64,000 nucleotides of DNA from Sordaria brevicollis (taxonomy: Eukaryota > Ascomycota > Sordariomycetes > Sordariales > Sordariaceae), in NCBI GenBank assembly GCA_033439795.1, contig JAUTDP010000010.1, positions 1,178,001-1,242,000 of the forward strand. Direction: 5' to 3'. Of the stretch, positions 1 through 11,023 are shown in pieces. A program made the position numbers and the translations under genes. Under the pieces are notes generated by a model. It was not told the DNA's origin. It did not search any database and worked only from the letters and a program-made list of their open reading frames with translations. How positions within the stretch are numbered: the first letter of the stretch is position 1; every line of letters starts with the position of its first letter.

Positions 1-597
1 CGTTTGAACGTGTTGGAGGAAAGTGCAGCCCTCAGTGCCTTTCTACGGATGGCGGATCCATTCACCCCCATGAAGAAAAAGAGGGGAGATGAAACGCAAT
101 AGCAAACTAGTTCAGCTGCTCTATACAGTCCTCAATGCAACATAGACGACCACAGAGTAGAATAGGATTGCATCTTGGATGCGCGAACATCCCGATCCAG
201 CTGAAGCTGATGCACCATCAGGCCGCGATGGCGCCCGCAACAACCTGGAATGACTTGGTTTGGCCCCCATGATACTGCAAGTCATCCCGCGCAACATCCA
301 CATTTGTTTTTACGGGGAAGGAATCACCACTATAATGATCTGCAATCCGCTGCACTGGGAGGGAAAGAACGAAGAATCGATGGGCAGCTGCGACAACCCA
401 CACGCACGATGATGTGCGAACTATTCAGTTGGCATAACATAACGTATGGAGTGCATCGCTGAAAAAGGTGGCTGTTCGGGAACAGCGTAATATTGGTGGC
501 TGGGAATGACAAGAAAAAAAGAGGGATATCTCAGTAACTAAATGACAAGAATTGAACATGAGGATGGGTTTCCCGATGGAAGCGATGAACGAAATGA
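1..597. other. Intergenic, no gene recognised
   Basis: Only short overlapping open frames on both strands, none resembling a known protein. The part nearest 598 should hold the 3' untranslated region of the siroheme synthase gene, which ends here on the minus strand. No tRNA, repeat or promoter could be supported. Confidence 0.6.
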
Positions 598-2484
598 TCA
601 TGCCGAACTAGTATGGGCAACGCCTGAATCGGCGTCGAGCGAAAGACCCAAAGAGTCCTCGAAATCCAAGTCCCTGAACTGACCATCCTCGACGACCCAA
701 GGTTGCCCATCCTTCTTTGGCGTGTACAGCACCTCGCAGGCGCGACCGACAACCAAAAGCCCGGGTGGGCGGCTTCCTTCCTGTTCGATGGCCTGCTCAA
801 CGTACCGAAGTGTTGTCCTGATCACGCGCTGATCAGGGCATGTAGCTCTCTCGATAACGGCACAAGGCGTATCAAGCGGCCACAAAGCCCGCTGCTTCTC
901 GCCCTCCGAAACCTCCCCAAACCCATCGACCTCCTCGAGACGCGTCGTCAACTCCTTGACCAGTCCACCGATACGATGCAGCGCCATCAAGAACACGACC
1001 GTACGACTGCCGACAAACTCGGGCGGCACAGGCGGCTTGCCCTTCTTGCCCGTTCCAGTGCAAATGAGCACCTGATCCGACACGTCACGCTGGGTGGCGG
1101 GAATACCCGCAAACAGCGGCGCGCTCAAACTGCTCGTGATACCCGGCAGAACAACGACACGATCGCCGAGTCCGTGCTCCCGGAAGAAAGCGACCTCCTC
1201 GCCGCCGCGTCCGTAGATAAAGGGATCACCCTGCTTGAGCCGCAACACCGTCTTACCCGCACGAACACCCTCCAGAGCCTGCTCGAGCAGCTCTTCCTGC
1301 GCACGATCGGCGTTTCCGGGGAACTTGCGAGCGATAGAGACGGGCGTCCGACGCGGAATCATATCCAGAACACCCGAGGGAACAAGCTTGTCGGCGAGAA
1401 TCAGGTCGGCTGATTGAATGGCCTTGTATGTGGCCCGAGTGAGAAGATCTGGGTGGCCTGGGCCGCTGCCGGCGAGGAAGATGCGTCCCTTACGGCCATT
1501 GCTGGTTGTGCTGTTACCACCCTCGCTGGCGGTGCCAGGGGAAACCGGTTGTGGTGATGCCGAGGAACTGTCGCCGCTGAACCCGGGATATGCCTGGAGG
1601 ATGCTCTCCACGTCATCGTCGGTGATCTCCACCAGCTTCTTCAGCGGCCAGTACTCGCACACTTGCGCCAACCACCTCATGCGGCGCGTCTTCGCCGCCT
1701 CGGCCTGCACATCCAACTCGGTAACAAGTTTGTTAAACGTTGCCGACTGGTCGATGGAGTCGTCGACGCCCTCGTTCACCGCGGCGGCAATGGCGCTTTC
1801 CGCAGCAGTCCTGGCCTCCGCGTCCTCAGTAATGATTCTCCTCCTCACATCTCCAAGTCGGGCACACGCCGCTCCCAATCCCTTGGGCAGCGCTGAGGCC
1901 ACTTCTCTCCTGATCCTACTGGCCAGCTTGCAGCCCCGGCCATTGGTCGTGACACCAATCTGCAGAGGCCCGTCGACGTGGACGCTCAAGAGGCTGAAAG
2001 AGCACAGCGCCGGGTTGTCCAGCACGTTGACAGGAATTCGCTTGCGTTTGCACAGGGCTGAAATTCGCTCGGCCAGCGTTTGGTCGTGTTCTGTGACGAA
2101 AACGGCGTCCACGACGCTGTCCACCTCGGGTCGGCCAAGCGTGAGAACATCCTCATCGGCAAAAGGCCGATCCAGATGCGTTAGGGCGCCAGAAGCAATG
2201 TAGTTGGCCAAGCTGTGGTGTAGCTCCCGCTTTTGATTTTGTGGTGAGTTTGCTTCAACTGTCGGGGGAACATCTGACCCTGTTGGTGGTGGTGATGGGG
2301 CCGAAACCGGAGCGATCAGAATGGGTTTTGCGCCCACGCTGAGAGACTGGAAGACTCGGGACGCCGCCAGCGGGTTGGAGCCGATAATGAGGTGAACATG
2401 TTCCCGACAGTCCTGTGCCGTAAGAAGAGTCGTATGGTAGGCTGAAGGAGCCGTCTGTAGATTTGGAGATGCCATCTTTGCCAC
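598..2484 (-). CDS. Siroheme synthase-like uroporphyrinogen-III C-methyltransferase (Met1/CysG type)
   Basis: Uninterrupted frame of 628 residues. It should make siroheme, the prosthetic group of sulfite and nitrite reductases, by methylating uroporphyrinogen III to precorrin-2. Residues about 28-235 resemble the CysG/Met8 NAD-binding dehydrogenase/chelatase module: Rossmann-like start HLIIGSNPLAASRVF, then VLDNPALCSF with an Asp near 156 at the position of the CysG/Met8 catalytic Asp. A low-complexity Ser/Gly linker (303-332) leads to a complete SUMT methyltransferase domain: GSGPGHPDLLT (339-349), QGDPFIYGRGGEE (418-430) and PGITS (447-451). The fused layout matches fungal Met1-type proteins. 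Whether the N-terminal module is an active dehydrogenase/ferrochelatase or vestigial cannot be decided here. MAKM offers two nearby starts; the first was taken. A 23-nt homopolymer lies 35 bp upstream of the start. Confidence 0.93.
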   Translation of the reverse strand: MAKMASPNLQTAPSAYHTTLLTAQDCREHVHLIIGSNPLAASRVFQSLSVGAKPILIAPVSAPSPPPTGSDVPPTVEANSPQNQKRELHHSLANYIASGALTHLDRPFADEDVLTLGRPEVDSVVDAVFVTEHDQTLAERISALCKRKRIPVNVLDNPALCSFSLLSVHVDGPLQIGVTTNGRGCKLASRIRREVASALPKGLGAACARLGDVRRRIITEDAEARTAAESAIAAAVNEGVDDSIDQSATFNKLVTELDVQAEAAKTRRMRWLAQVCEYWPLKKLVEITDDDVESILQAYPGFSGDSSSASPQPVSPGTASEGGNSTTSNGRKGRIFLAGSGPGHPDLLTRATYKAIQSADLILADKLVPSGVLDMIPRRTPVSIARKFPGNADRAQEELLEQALEGVRAGKTVLRLKQGDPFIYGRGGEEVAFFREHGLGDRVVVLPGITSSLSAPLFAGIPATQRDVSDQVLICTGTGKKGKPPVPPEFVGSRTVVFLMALHRIGGLVKELTTRLEEVDGFGEVSEGEKQRALWPLDTPCAVIERATCPDQRVIRTTLRYVEQAIEQEGSRPPGLLVVGRACEVLYTPKKDGQPWVVEDGQFRDLDFEDSLGLSLDADSGVAHTSSA

Positions 2485-4589
2485 TCTGCGGAAAAAGTGT
2501 TTTTGACGCTTGAACGTTGGGGGGGGGGGGGGGGGGGGGGGCGGGGGTTCTCTGAAAAGAACCCTCGTAAAGCCTCCTCGTTCGTCCAGGTCCTAAAGCA
2601 CTCGGGACCGTTCGTCAAGTTCCGTGAATTCGAGAGGAAACTTGAATATTCGATCTTCAAGATGTGCTTCAGGAAAGGGCAATGTTTGTTGAAGGTATAG
2701 TAGAAGAGAGTATCGTGGGGTATCAAAGAGATGGGATGAAATGTTGCCAGGTACGAATGTCCAAGGCAATGGATAGATAGATGTTCAAGGTTCGGAAGAA
2801 GTTGTAACTTGAAACTCCAAACCAACGAGTCACCTCCAGAGCTTATATACTCTCCATACACCAACACTCCGAACTCCGGTCGGTATCTTCTATCGGTTCG
2901 TAGTCATGTCATGTCGTTCGTTCTCATCCACACCCCATCAGCCCCATTGAACTCCAAGGGGGACGGAGGGAGTCACTTCTTCCCCACGTTGAGGCGGATG
3001 TAAGTCGCTTGACACAAAGAAAAGATGAACAGGGGTCAATAATCGGCCATTGAGAACGGGCATCTGGACCACTCAGAGCACAGGAATTCACCTTCTTTGG
3101 GGTTCGGAATTGACAGAATGGACAGAATCTTTTTAGCTCCCGCTGACGCCATTCTGGTCGGACCCGCTTTGGCCGTAGTCGCGCAATCCGGTCGCGGCAA
3201 TGGTGTGAACCGCTGTTGCGGCTGTCGGTCGGAGTGTTTGCATGCTATCAAGGACTTTGAAGAAGTATGACAGAGGGAAGATAAGAGTAGGCCTAGAATC
3301 CTCAAAGTTTTGTCTACTACCATTTTCAAACTTGCAGAAGGCTCTTTTAGCCTAGAACAACTCTATAAACCCCATGAAAGCAGTTGATGTGATACCAAAG
3401 CTCATAACGTCTGTTAAGGCAACAACGCAAAGCCAATGCCAACCCCAACTTCGATTGGTAATGAACTCCACGCAATCCCGCAACCCCAACACTGGATCCC
3501 TTCGTCGATGCATAATCGCCGCTCGGGACTGTCAAACGATAAGACTGATAAGAGAGGCATCCCCCCGCCCTCTACCATATTCATGGATCACAACTATGTC
3601 CGCGGGACTTGGCCGGAGATGCTCGAGTCAATAGCCGTGTGTCTTGAAAGAGGTTGCTCTATTGTGTATGTGAATCAAACTCTAACTAGGCCCATTGGGT
3701 TTTCGGAGATGCTCATTCGAACTTCTTCTACTCTACTTCCGCGGATTATACCAAGGAATCTGTTACTTATACTCAGCACTGGACATAAAACTGACAAGGT
3801 GTACGACACCAAGTTGACAGATGTTGCGAACTGTTTCTTACGGCCACCGATCCTCAACACTTCATGTTGATACGAATGTCATCCAAAACAGTTGTCGCAA
3901 GAACCTCTATATCACCAAGACCGCAAAACAAGCTCCAACAACCGTACAAGCAGACCAAAATCAGCGGATTGAACACAGTTATATTTTCCGCTGCCAAACA
4001 AAACCCCCTCTCCACCAGCGTAAACCCTGTGCCACTTCAACCCTCCATGTCGTTTTTGTTGAAAAGAGTTCAGCGTCCATTTCGACATGTCTCCAGAAGT
4101 CCTTCCCCGCCAGCCCGGCCGTATATGCAGATTCAAAAAAATGGACGAAATTATGTACAATGCAGAAACGAAAAAGAAAAAGAAAAAACATTGTTGTTGC
4201 GAACTCCGAGTTTTTCCTCCCAGCCACCCAACAACACACCGAGAAAGCAGAACATCGATAACTCGAAGGGAGGAGGCCAAAAGATGCAGTAAGACAAGAG
4301 TGAGAACCGGTGGCCGAGAACGAAAAGTTGATAAGGGAACCACTTGTTGGTTGTGAAATCGTGTGCATCATCGTAGGACAGAAATGTCCGGTATCAGCGT
4401 CGTATAGGCGTCCTTCTTGGGCGATGGCGTGAATGAGCTGGTCGGGAGACGTGGATGTGATTGCCCGTGCTTGCTAATGGTGCTCTGATATGCGTTGATC
4501 TCGTGTACGAAACCCCATTTTGCCTAGAATCGAAGGTCGAGAGGACGGCCTATGCTGGTGCCTTGATCCGGGCTGCTCGCTTTGCCCTC
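2485..4589. other. Intergenic: siroheme synthase promoter side and rho-3 3' flank
   Basis: Holds the upstream region of the minus-strand siroheme synthase gene (about 2485-3000) and, at the right, the 3' flank of rho-3. Open frames of up to 146 codons occur at 3436-4371 on both strands. They overlap each other, show no recognisable domain and no consistent codon bias, and are not called as genes. Confidence 0.55.
2519..2541. repeat. Homopolymer (G)23 / (C)23 in the siroheme synthase leader
   Basis: Twenty-three consecutive G on the plus strand, ending in GCGGGGG. On the coding (minus) strand it is a C tract 35-57 nt before the start codon, so it lies in the promoter or 5' leader. Such a tract is prone to slippage, and its exact length may be a sequencing or assembly estimate. 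Confidence 0.9.
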
Positions 4590-5529
4590 TTACATCATCA
4601 CGCACTTTGACTCCTCGCGATCCTTCTTTACTGACAAAGCGACACGCGCCGCCTCGGTGAAGGCCTCGTTAACTCCTCGGTTGCGCATGGCGGAGCATTC
4701 GAGATATCGCAGAGCCTTGATCCGGCGGGCCACTTCCAGGCCTTGGTCGTAGCTGATCATGGGCTTCTTCTCCCGCTGAGCACCGTCCTCGTTGGCTCCG
4801 CCATCCTCCTCGTCTTCGGTTGCCTCGCGCAAGTCGCACTTCAACGCCACCAGGACAATCTTGACGCCTGGGCAGTTTTCCGCAATTTCGCCCTGCCATT
4901 TGCTTTCGACGTTTTCGAGGGAGTCTTTGCTGTCGACGGAGTAGCAAAGCATGATCAAGTCGGTGTCATCTGCAAGGCCGCAAGTCAGATGACGCTCGCA
5001 TAATACGTTTATCAGTTGTTGGAAAGTGTAAAGAACCTACCGTATGACAGACTTCGTAGCCTGTCGAATTCTTCCTGGCCGGCGGTATCCCACAATGACA
5101 ATTCGATATGGACATTGTCGACGAAGATGTCTGGGTGAACATTAGTATCGGACTGGAAGACACTTGAGCCAGTTGTCTCTGGTAAACGTACCGTGTACAT
5201 AGTTCTCGAAGACGGTGGGCTCGTATACCGTGGGGAAGTAGCTGGATTCGAGGTTGAGCGCATATCCTTTAATTGCCTGGTATTGGCAGTTCAACCGTAG
5301 ACATACCCTCTTGTGAAAACGTTGAGCAGCGAGGTCTTTCCGCAAGCACCATCACCGCTGTTGCCAAGAAGTCGAGTCAGCAATTGACCTCATAGTTGTG
5401 AAGTCTCTCCACGTATTTATCAAGTCGCGCCGATCAATCCGACACGGCACCCAGGCAAAGGTGTTGGTAAACTCACAGCAAGACGAGCTTGCGCTGCACA
5501 GTTTTGGAACCTCCGAGTCCGCAAGGCAT
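4590..5529 (-). CDS. rho-3: Rho-family small GTPase, RHO3 type (5 exons)
   Basis: Five exons join in frame: 5529-5477, 5357-5307, 5241-5192, 5130-5041 and 4969-4590, giving 207 residues. Every junction is GT-AG and restores conserved sequence. The product is a membrane-anchored GTPase expected to control polarised growth and exocytosis at hyphal tips. Visible motifs: P-loop GDGACGKT (19-26), switch I around YFPTVYEPTVFENYV, switch II WDTAGQEEFDRL, and the CAAX box CVMM at the C-terminus for prenylation of Cys204. The start MPCGLGGSKTVQRKLVLL and the switch I sequence fit fungal RHO3 rather than RHO1, RHO2 or CDC42. An acidic insert (EDEEDGGANEDG) occupies the Rho insert region. Intron 1 splits the codon just before the P-loop. 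Confidence 0.93.
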
Positions 5530-7975
5530 TTTGACTGATTGTACTGAAGAAGAAAAGAAGGTGATTGAATCGAGTTTGTTATGCTGTTACTGGATTGCGT
5601 TTCCGAATCTCGAGTAACGGAGCGATGGAGCGGATTGGTGGGCCCCTTTTAGTTGCGTCTAGAGGTCGATGATTGAATGTCCCCAATTGACTTTCTTTAA
5701 AGACAAAGGTTGCGTTATTCGGGATCGAAGCCGAAAAATAAGGATGGGCGGGCGAGCGGGAAGAGAAGAACAAGACTTGTAGACAAACAAACCGCAGAGA
5801 CGGGAGGTTTTGACTATATCTTGCTGGAAGTCGCAAATCGATTGACGATGACGAAGTGGAAAGAGGGGGCGACGGCGGCGGCGACGGAGCAGAGGCTCGA
5901 TGGGGGTTGCAGTGGTGTCGGTCGAAAAAGGGAGCCAAAGCCAAAAAGGTAGAGGAGGACCGATACGGGGTTTCTGGGGTACAGCAGTGGTGGGCGCTGG
6001 GCAGGTCGTAATCGGGGGGAAAGCAGTTGGTAGACTTGAAAACGGTGTCGTTCAGTTGTGCGTGTGTGCCGCCGCAAGAGAGTGTGAGTCGCCGGGAGTG
6101 AGGGCAGCGGGCTAGGGATGAGAAGAGGACGGGAAGAAAGGAAAAAGTGAAGGGCAAAAAGGGATCGGGAAGTGCAGTGGAATGGAAATGGAAGCGAAGG
6201 GACGGGAGTTTGGTCGACAGCGTACAACTGCAAGTGAGAAGGAGGCAAGTGTGGACGAAATTGAATTGAAGTCGGAGATGAAGTCACGGGCAGCGTGAAA
6301 TTGGACTGGAGCGAGGCAGGACTCGTCTATCCGCACAGTGCAGGGGCGCCCGCTGGCTCTTCCTGGGCTTCCAGTGGCCGCTCACGCCGCTGCAGGTGCA
6401 GTTCCAGTGCGAGGTGAAAACCACAACAACTGGAGGAACGGGTCTGCTCAGCCTGCACAAGTGGAAGTTGTGGTGCTCTCTGGCTGCGGCCACAGCGCAC
6501 TTGTGATGGTCGACGAGGGCGAGAACATTGGGTCGGCCAGATGAGGTGGATCAATCGTCAGCGAACAGGTGCAGTTCCAGCCACTCATTGTGCGACAAAC
6601 TGGCCAAGCTGGCCCACCCTGCCGACCTCAAAAGCACGAGCCATGCCGTTTGGGAAGGAGAAGAAGAGAGTGGGGCCAAATGCTCGCTTAATATTGGAAG
6701 GCAACTTGATATTCAGGGATCAATCTTGAACTCTTTCTGGTCGAAACCGTCCCTTGCAATCTCTCTTCAATCTATTATCTGTTTTCCTTATATCCATCTC
6801 TCACACCGAATCGTTACTCGCTTTCGATGATACATCTCCTTTACTGACCAACAATCGTGTTTATAGTCGTTGCCTTGACGACCTATAAGTCGTCAGCACT
6901 TTGTATTGCTTCGTGTGACATTGCACAAACAACATGTTCGAGTAGACTTCATCAAACACAACCAACCGTCGTTCTTCATATTCTTCCTCAAACTTCGTTC
7001 ATACTAACCCTTACCTGCATATAGCACAACGTTGTAACCTACACACCAAACTTGCATATAGGGCGAACTGTCCCATGGCTACACTATGCGCAACATATGC
7101 ATGGCGAGTGTGAGATATACAAGTTGAACTGCACTTCATTTCCTGCCTCACCTAACCTCGAACACGACTGTTGGCTCCGAGTGCTTCTCTATAGCCTGAT
7201 TGGCTCGTGGATGGAATGGACGAGTCACTACAAATGTACCTCGTGCAGTAAGTAAGGGCGGGCTGAGGTTGAACGATTCGATCCGACAATGGCATTCAAT
7301 TCCATGTCGTTGTTGTTCGACTGGTCCAAAGGCTAGTAGGATGGGATGGAATTTGAGGTATAATGGAGGCCCAAGTACTCGCCGCAAGGAGTGATACCTA
7401 CAGTATGTACCCCTCGCACAACAATCCCATGCGAAAGACTGCGTGACGAATCGATCGATATTCCGGTTTGCTTTTCCGGCGAACCGGATGCACACACGAG
7501 AAAGTTTTACCACATGGAACAAATGTGATGGTGGCTATTTGTGTACAGTTCAGCCCAGCAAGCCACGCAAAGGGGAAAACAAGTCGTCGGTTTACTGTAT
7601 GCTCCACACTCCTCACTCAGCCTCGACGATTACCCCGGATTTGGTAACCCGCGGACGATAAAAACAAACTGATAACTTTACATACTGGCTTTTGTGTGTC
7701 TGCACTGTATGGACAACTGAGTTTACGCAGCGTGGGGGCACAGGCGGGTGTGTCGAGAGGTTCATGCCTTTAGCCATCAAGATGGAATGATGGCGGTACA
7801 GGTTAGAGTCAAGCTTCTTTTTTTTAAAACATAATCTAAACGCAGTGATAGTTGACCTGGGGGCACATTTAACTTTGTAGCATTGACATTGCTTCGATAG
7901 GGTATTGTAGTGACACCTAGGTTCCATATCTCCATATATCTTACATATCTCCACCCGCCATGTTGCTTCCCATCT
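5530..7975. other. Intergenic: rho-3 5' leader/promoter and RSM22 3' flank
   Basis: The first part is strongly pyrimidine-rich on the rho-3 coding strand (about 5560-6300), as in many Neurospora promoters and leaders. Frames here, such as those at 5579-6336 on the minus strand, are low-complexity Ser/Pro/Leu translations and are rejected as genes. From about 6800 to 7975 the sequence is AT-richer, with no recognisable gene; its right end should contain the RSM22 3' UTR. Confidence 0.5.
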
Positions 7976-10606
7976 CTATTTCTTGTTACCAAACAACTTA
8001 TCCTCTAAGAACCCTTGAGGCAGATCCGCCTTTCTGAACTCCTCATCCTCGATATCATCAGGATCGACATACTTGGCATCTTGCTGAAGCTCGTCCATGA
8101 GGTCGTTCAACTTAACCCTCTTGCCGTTTTTCGACCGCCTCTCGACCGGCGCCCTGCCCTTGGGATACTTCTCGCTGGCAGCCAGGATCCTGTTCGTGTT
8201 GGGATCGACCGTGACCTCCACCACGCTGGGCTTCTTCTTCTTGCCGCCAGCCATGGCAGCAAGTTCGCGGGAGCGGACGCCACCGTCGTGCACGTTCTTG
8301 AGACCGGCGGCGAGCTCCGCGGCCTTCTTGCCGGCCTTGCCCAGACGAATGTCGCGGCGGGTGCGAGTCTTCGCTCCCAAAGCCCAGAGGTCACCCCACT
8401 TGGCCTTGCGGGCGTCATGGTATGCCTGCTTGGAGAAGGACTTGGGAACGACCCAGCGCTCGATGGCGCCGGCGGGCGTGCAGAGGTCGAGCGTGACGTG
8501 GCCCTTGCTCTTGAGAGGTGGCATGACGTTGCGAGGCAGAGAAAGAGCGTGGGGAACGTCGCCTTCAAGGTCCTCGTAACCCTTGAAGGCACGGTCGGTA
8601 GCTTCAGGGCCTTGGAAGAATGAGGAGGCAGAATCAGTCACGTTGGACTCTGCAGAGGATGGCCTGACACCATCTGGGTGAGCGCCCCTGCGAATGGCAA
8701 TGTAACTGAACTCGATGTCCTCATGGTTACGGTGCGAGGCACCAAGAACCCTCTGGAGGAAGATAGGGCGGATGAACCGTTGGCTGAAATGGCAAAAGTC
8801 CTTGCGGCCGGGGCTCTCTCCAGGGGTCAGGTACATGGGGCACTTGCTATGGTTCGTGCAAGGGGCGATGATGTGGCCGGGTTCGCGGACGCGTCCCGAT
8901 TCAGGAACCGGCGTCATGTCCTCACCTGTCTCGGCAGGGACGGGCGGGATGATGAACTCGTTGAGCATACGATCGCGGACATCAGCCACGGCCTCGAAGC
9001 CACGAGGGTGACCCTTCTCCAAAACAATGAGAACACCGCCCTCGGGGTTAAGCATGGTCCAAAGGTTGTCGATGAAGTCCCTGCGCTTGTAGGCCTTGTC
9101 GATAGGCATCAGCTGGTGAGAAGCGATAATGACATCGTACACTTTCCTCGGCGCGGGACCACCTCCAGACTCGAGCGTACGCTCAGCACCCTCAGCCGAA
9201 TGCAGGTAGTCGGGCAGGCGGGGAAGGAAGGTGGTGTTGTGAAGGAATCGGGACACACGCTGGCGCAAGTTCTCGGAACCCACAACAACAGTCTTCTTTC
9301 CAGTGGGGTGACCTTCAACCTTGCCTTGCTCACGAAGTAGCTCCCACTCAGCGTTTATTACCTGCTGCCAGGCTGCAAGACCTGCTCCACCAGCGCCGAC
9401 GTCGAGGACGCGGGGACCGGTACCGTTGGTTAGTAGACCTTGAAGCCAGTCAGAACCAAGGCGCTTGCGGACCTCAACAAGAACACTGGTGGTAGTGGCA
9501 TAAAGGCCGGGGAGAACGGTGGTCAGGTAGGTGTCTGCCTCGATCGCGCTCATCCTATGATGACCCGCCTGCATGGCCACAGGCTTCTGTCCCAAGTTCT
9601 TCTTGGTTGCCGGCGTGGCCGGTGAGAATGGAAGTCCCGGACCACCAAAGACTTTCTCGGCAGTTTCGCGGACGTGGGCCGGGTTGGTGCGGCTGAGAAG
9701 ATCTTTGATGGGCTCGGTGAACGTCCTCTTGGGAAGAAGCAGCGTGCTTGGGAATGTTTTGAAGATGCCCATAGCGGTATAAGGATGGATTCTGTCGTTG
9801 CCATGCTCCTCGGGCAAGTAATAGCCCTCCTCTTGCTCTGGGACAACCTCTTCCTCCCCAAAGTGTTCCACCTCTTCCTCTTGCCGAGCCTCCTCCTCCT
9901 CTACAGCATCCTCAAGCGGGCGAAGACTGGCCGCCTCAAAGTCTCTTTGCAGTTTCATAAGCGCAGCGAACTCGCGTTTGTTGTTGGCCGTTACGTTCAA
10001 GTACTCGATCTGAGCCTGAGTAAGGGGGCGTAGTTCTGCGACAGCTTCGACATCACTTTCCTCCACAGCAGGCTCCTCGATGGTGTATTCGACCTCTTCG
10101 TACTTTCCAGACCCGTCTTGCACAAACAGCGTTTTACGCTGCCCGATTTGCACTCCGACGTCGACACCGCCAAGTTGTGGTATTCCGACATCATCTGGTG
10201 TCGTCTCGCGAAGTGGTTCGCCGTATAGTCGCTCGTAGATCTTGAATTCTTCTTCTGTAAAGTAGCCGTAGGGAATCGTGTGCTTGAATGTCTGACGAGC
10301 TTGGCGCACGAACGTTTCGGCATCGTAGTTGGGGTCTTCACGTTTCGGGTCGAATTCTTCGAACTCTTCGGCTGGGGGTTCTGTCGAGGAAGCGCCGGCA
10401 GTGCTTTGTGTTGCTTCTTGGAAAACTGGTCTGGTGGAAGAAAGATGTCGAACCAAGCCGCGACGCGCTGCGGGACTGGTGGGGGATGGGCGTAAAAGCG
10501 GCCGGGCAGCTAACCTGGTGCGCTGTTGCAGAAGGGCATCGTAAAAGCTCAAGACCTGCTGCCTGCAGCCAGGGCATCGGTTTTGAAGTCTACCCGCCGA
10601 AAGCAT
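7976..10606 (-). CDS. rsm22: RSM22-like mitochondrial ribosome assembly factor (METTL17 family)
   Basis: Single exon, 876 residues. The family (yeast Rsm22, human METTL17) acts in the mitochondrial matrix on the small ribosomal subunit, as an assembly factor or component with a methyltransferase fold. The N-terminus (about 1-60) is rich in Arg, Ser, Leu and Ala and lacks acidic residues, consistent with a mitochondrial presequence. An S-adenosylmethionine-binding motif VLDVGAGGAGLAAW lies at 400-413. A metal-binding segment follows with Cys583, Cys589 and Cys605 in APCTNHSKCPM and FCHFSQRFIRP, the hallmark of the family. Residues 160-265 are acidic and probably disordered. The C-terminal 200 residues are basic with a conserved-looking KWGDLWALG motif. 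The protein is longer than yeast Rsm22, through the acidic insert and the extended C-terminus. Confidence 0.9.
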   Translation of the reverse strand: MLSAGRLQNRCPGCRQQVLSFYDALLQQRTRLAARPLLRPSPTSPAARRGLVRHLSSTRPVFQEATQSTAGASSTEPPAEEFEEFDPKREDPNYDAETFVRQARQTFKHTIPYGYFTEEEFKIYERLYGEPLRETTPDDVGIPQLGGVDVGVQIGQRKTLFVQDGSGKYEEVEYTIEEPAVEESDVEAVAELRPLTQAQIEYLNVTANNKREFAALMKLQRDFEAASLRPLEDAVEEEEARQEEEVEHFGEEEVVPEQEEGYYLPEEHGNDRIHPYTAMGIFKTFPSTLLLPKRTFTEPIKDLLSRTNPAHVRETAEKVFGGPGLPFSPATPATKKNLGQKPVAMQAGHHRMSAIEADTYLTTVLPGLYATTTSVLVEVRKRLGSDWLQGLLTNGTGPRVLDVGAGGAGLAAWQQVINAEWELLREQGKVEGHPTGKKTVVVGSENLRQRVSRFLHNTTFLPRLPDYLHSAEGAERTLESGGGPAPRKVYDVIIASHQLMPIDKAYKRRDFIDNLWTMLNPEGGVLIVLEKGHPRGFEAVADVRDRMLNEFIIPPVPAETGEDMTPVPESGRVREPGHIIAPCTNHSKCPMYLTPGESPGRKDFCHFSQRFIRPIFLQRVLGASHRNHEDIEFSYIAIRRGAHPDGVRPSSAESNVTDSASSFFQGPEATDRAFKGYEDLEGDVPHALSLPRNVMPPLKSKGHVTLDLCTPAGAIERWVVPKSFSKQAYHDARKAKWGDLWALGAKTRTRRDIRLGKAGKKAAELAAGLKNVHDGGVRSRELAAMAGGKKKKPSVVEVTVDPNTNRILAASEKYPKGRAPVERRSKNGKRVKLNDLMDELQQDAKYVDPDDIEDEEFRKADLPQGFLEDKLFGNKK

Positions 10607-11023
10607 CTTGAATCGCCGGGGCTTGAGGATGTGTCTTGTTTGAGATTGTTCAGATGGGAAGTTTCAGGAACAAAAATTTGGGGTTCTTCTTCATAGTGAA
10701 GGGTCCTCTGTCTTAGGCCAAGTTTTAGTGGATACACGGACCACACGTTCACACGTGACAGCGACCTATCACCGTCCCCCTATTTACACGAAGAGGGGTC
10801 GTTACGGTGGCAACGACATAAGAAAAGGCAAAAATAGGTAGGTATCTGGTTCTCGTGTGATTAATAAGAAGATTTTAGTTCCAAGGGGCAAAAGGAACTG
10901 AAGAAAAACTCCGTGAGAGAGGAGAGCAAGGATTAAGTGCTGCCTATCCGAAACGCCCTTGACGCCCATACTCCAACATGCTACTGTACGCCTCAACGAC
11001 TCATTATGCTCGTATCACCAGCT
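10607..11023. other. Intergenic: RSM22 promoter and thioredoxin 3' flank
   Basis: 417 bp between the start of RSM22 (minus) and the stop of the thioredoxin gene (minus). The RSM22 promoter must lie here, since the two genes run in tandem. No distinct motif is recognised beyond general AT-richness around 10800-10920. Confidence 0.5.

Noticed and set aside
3436..4371. Frames of 130-146 codons between siroheme synthase and rho-3
   Set aside because: Four frames on both strands overlap each other; compositions are low-complexity or random-looking, with no domain recognised.
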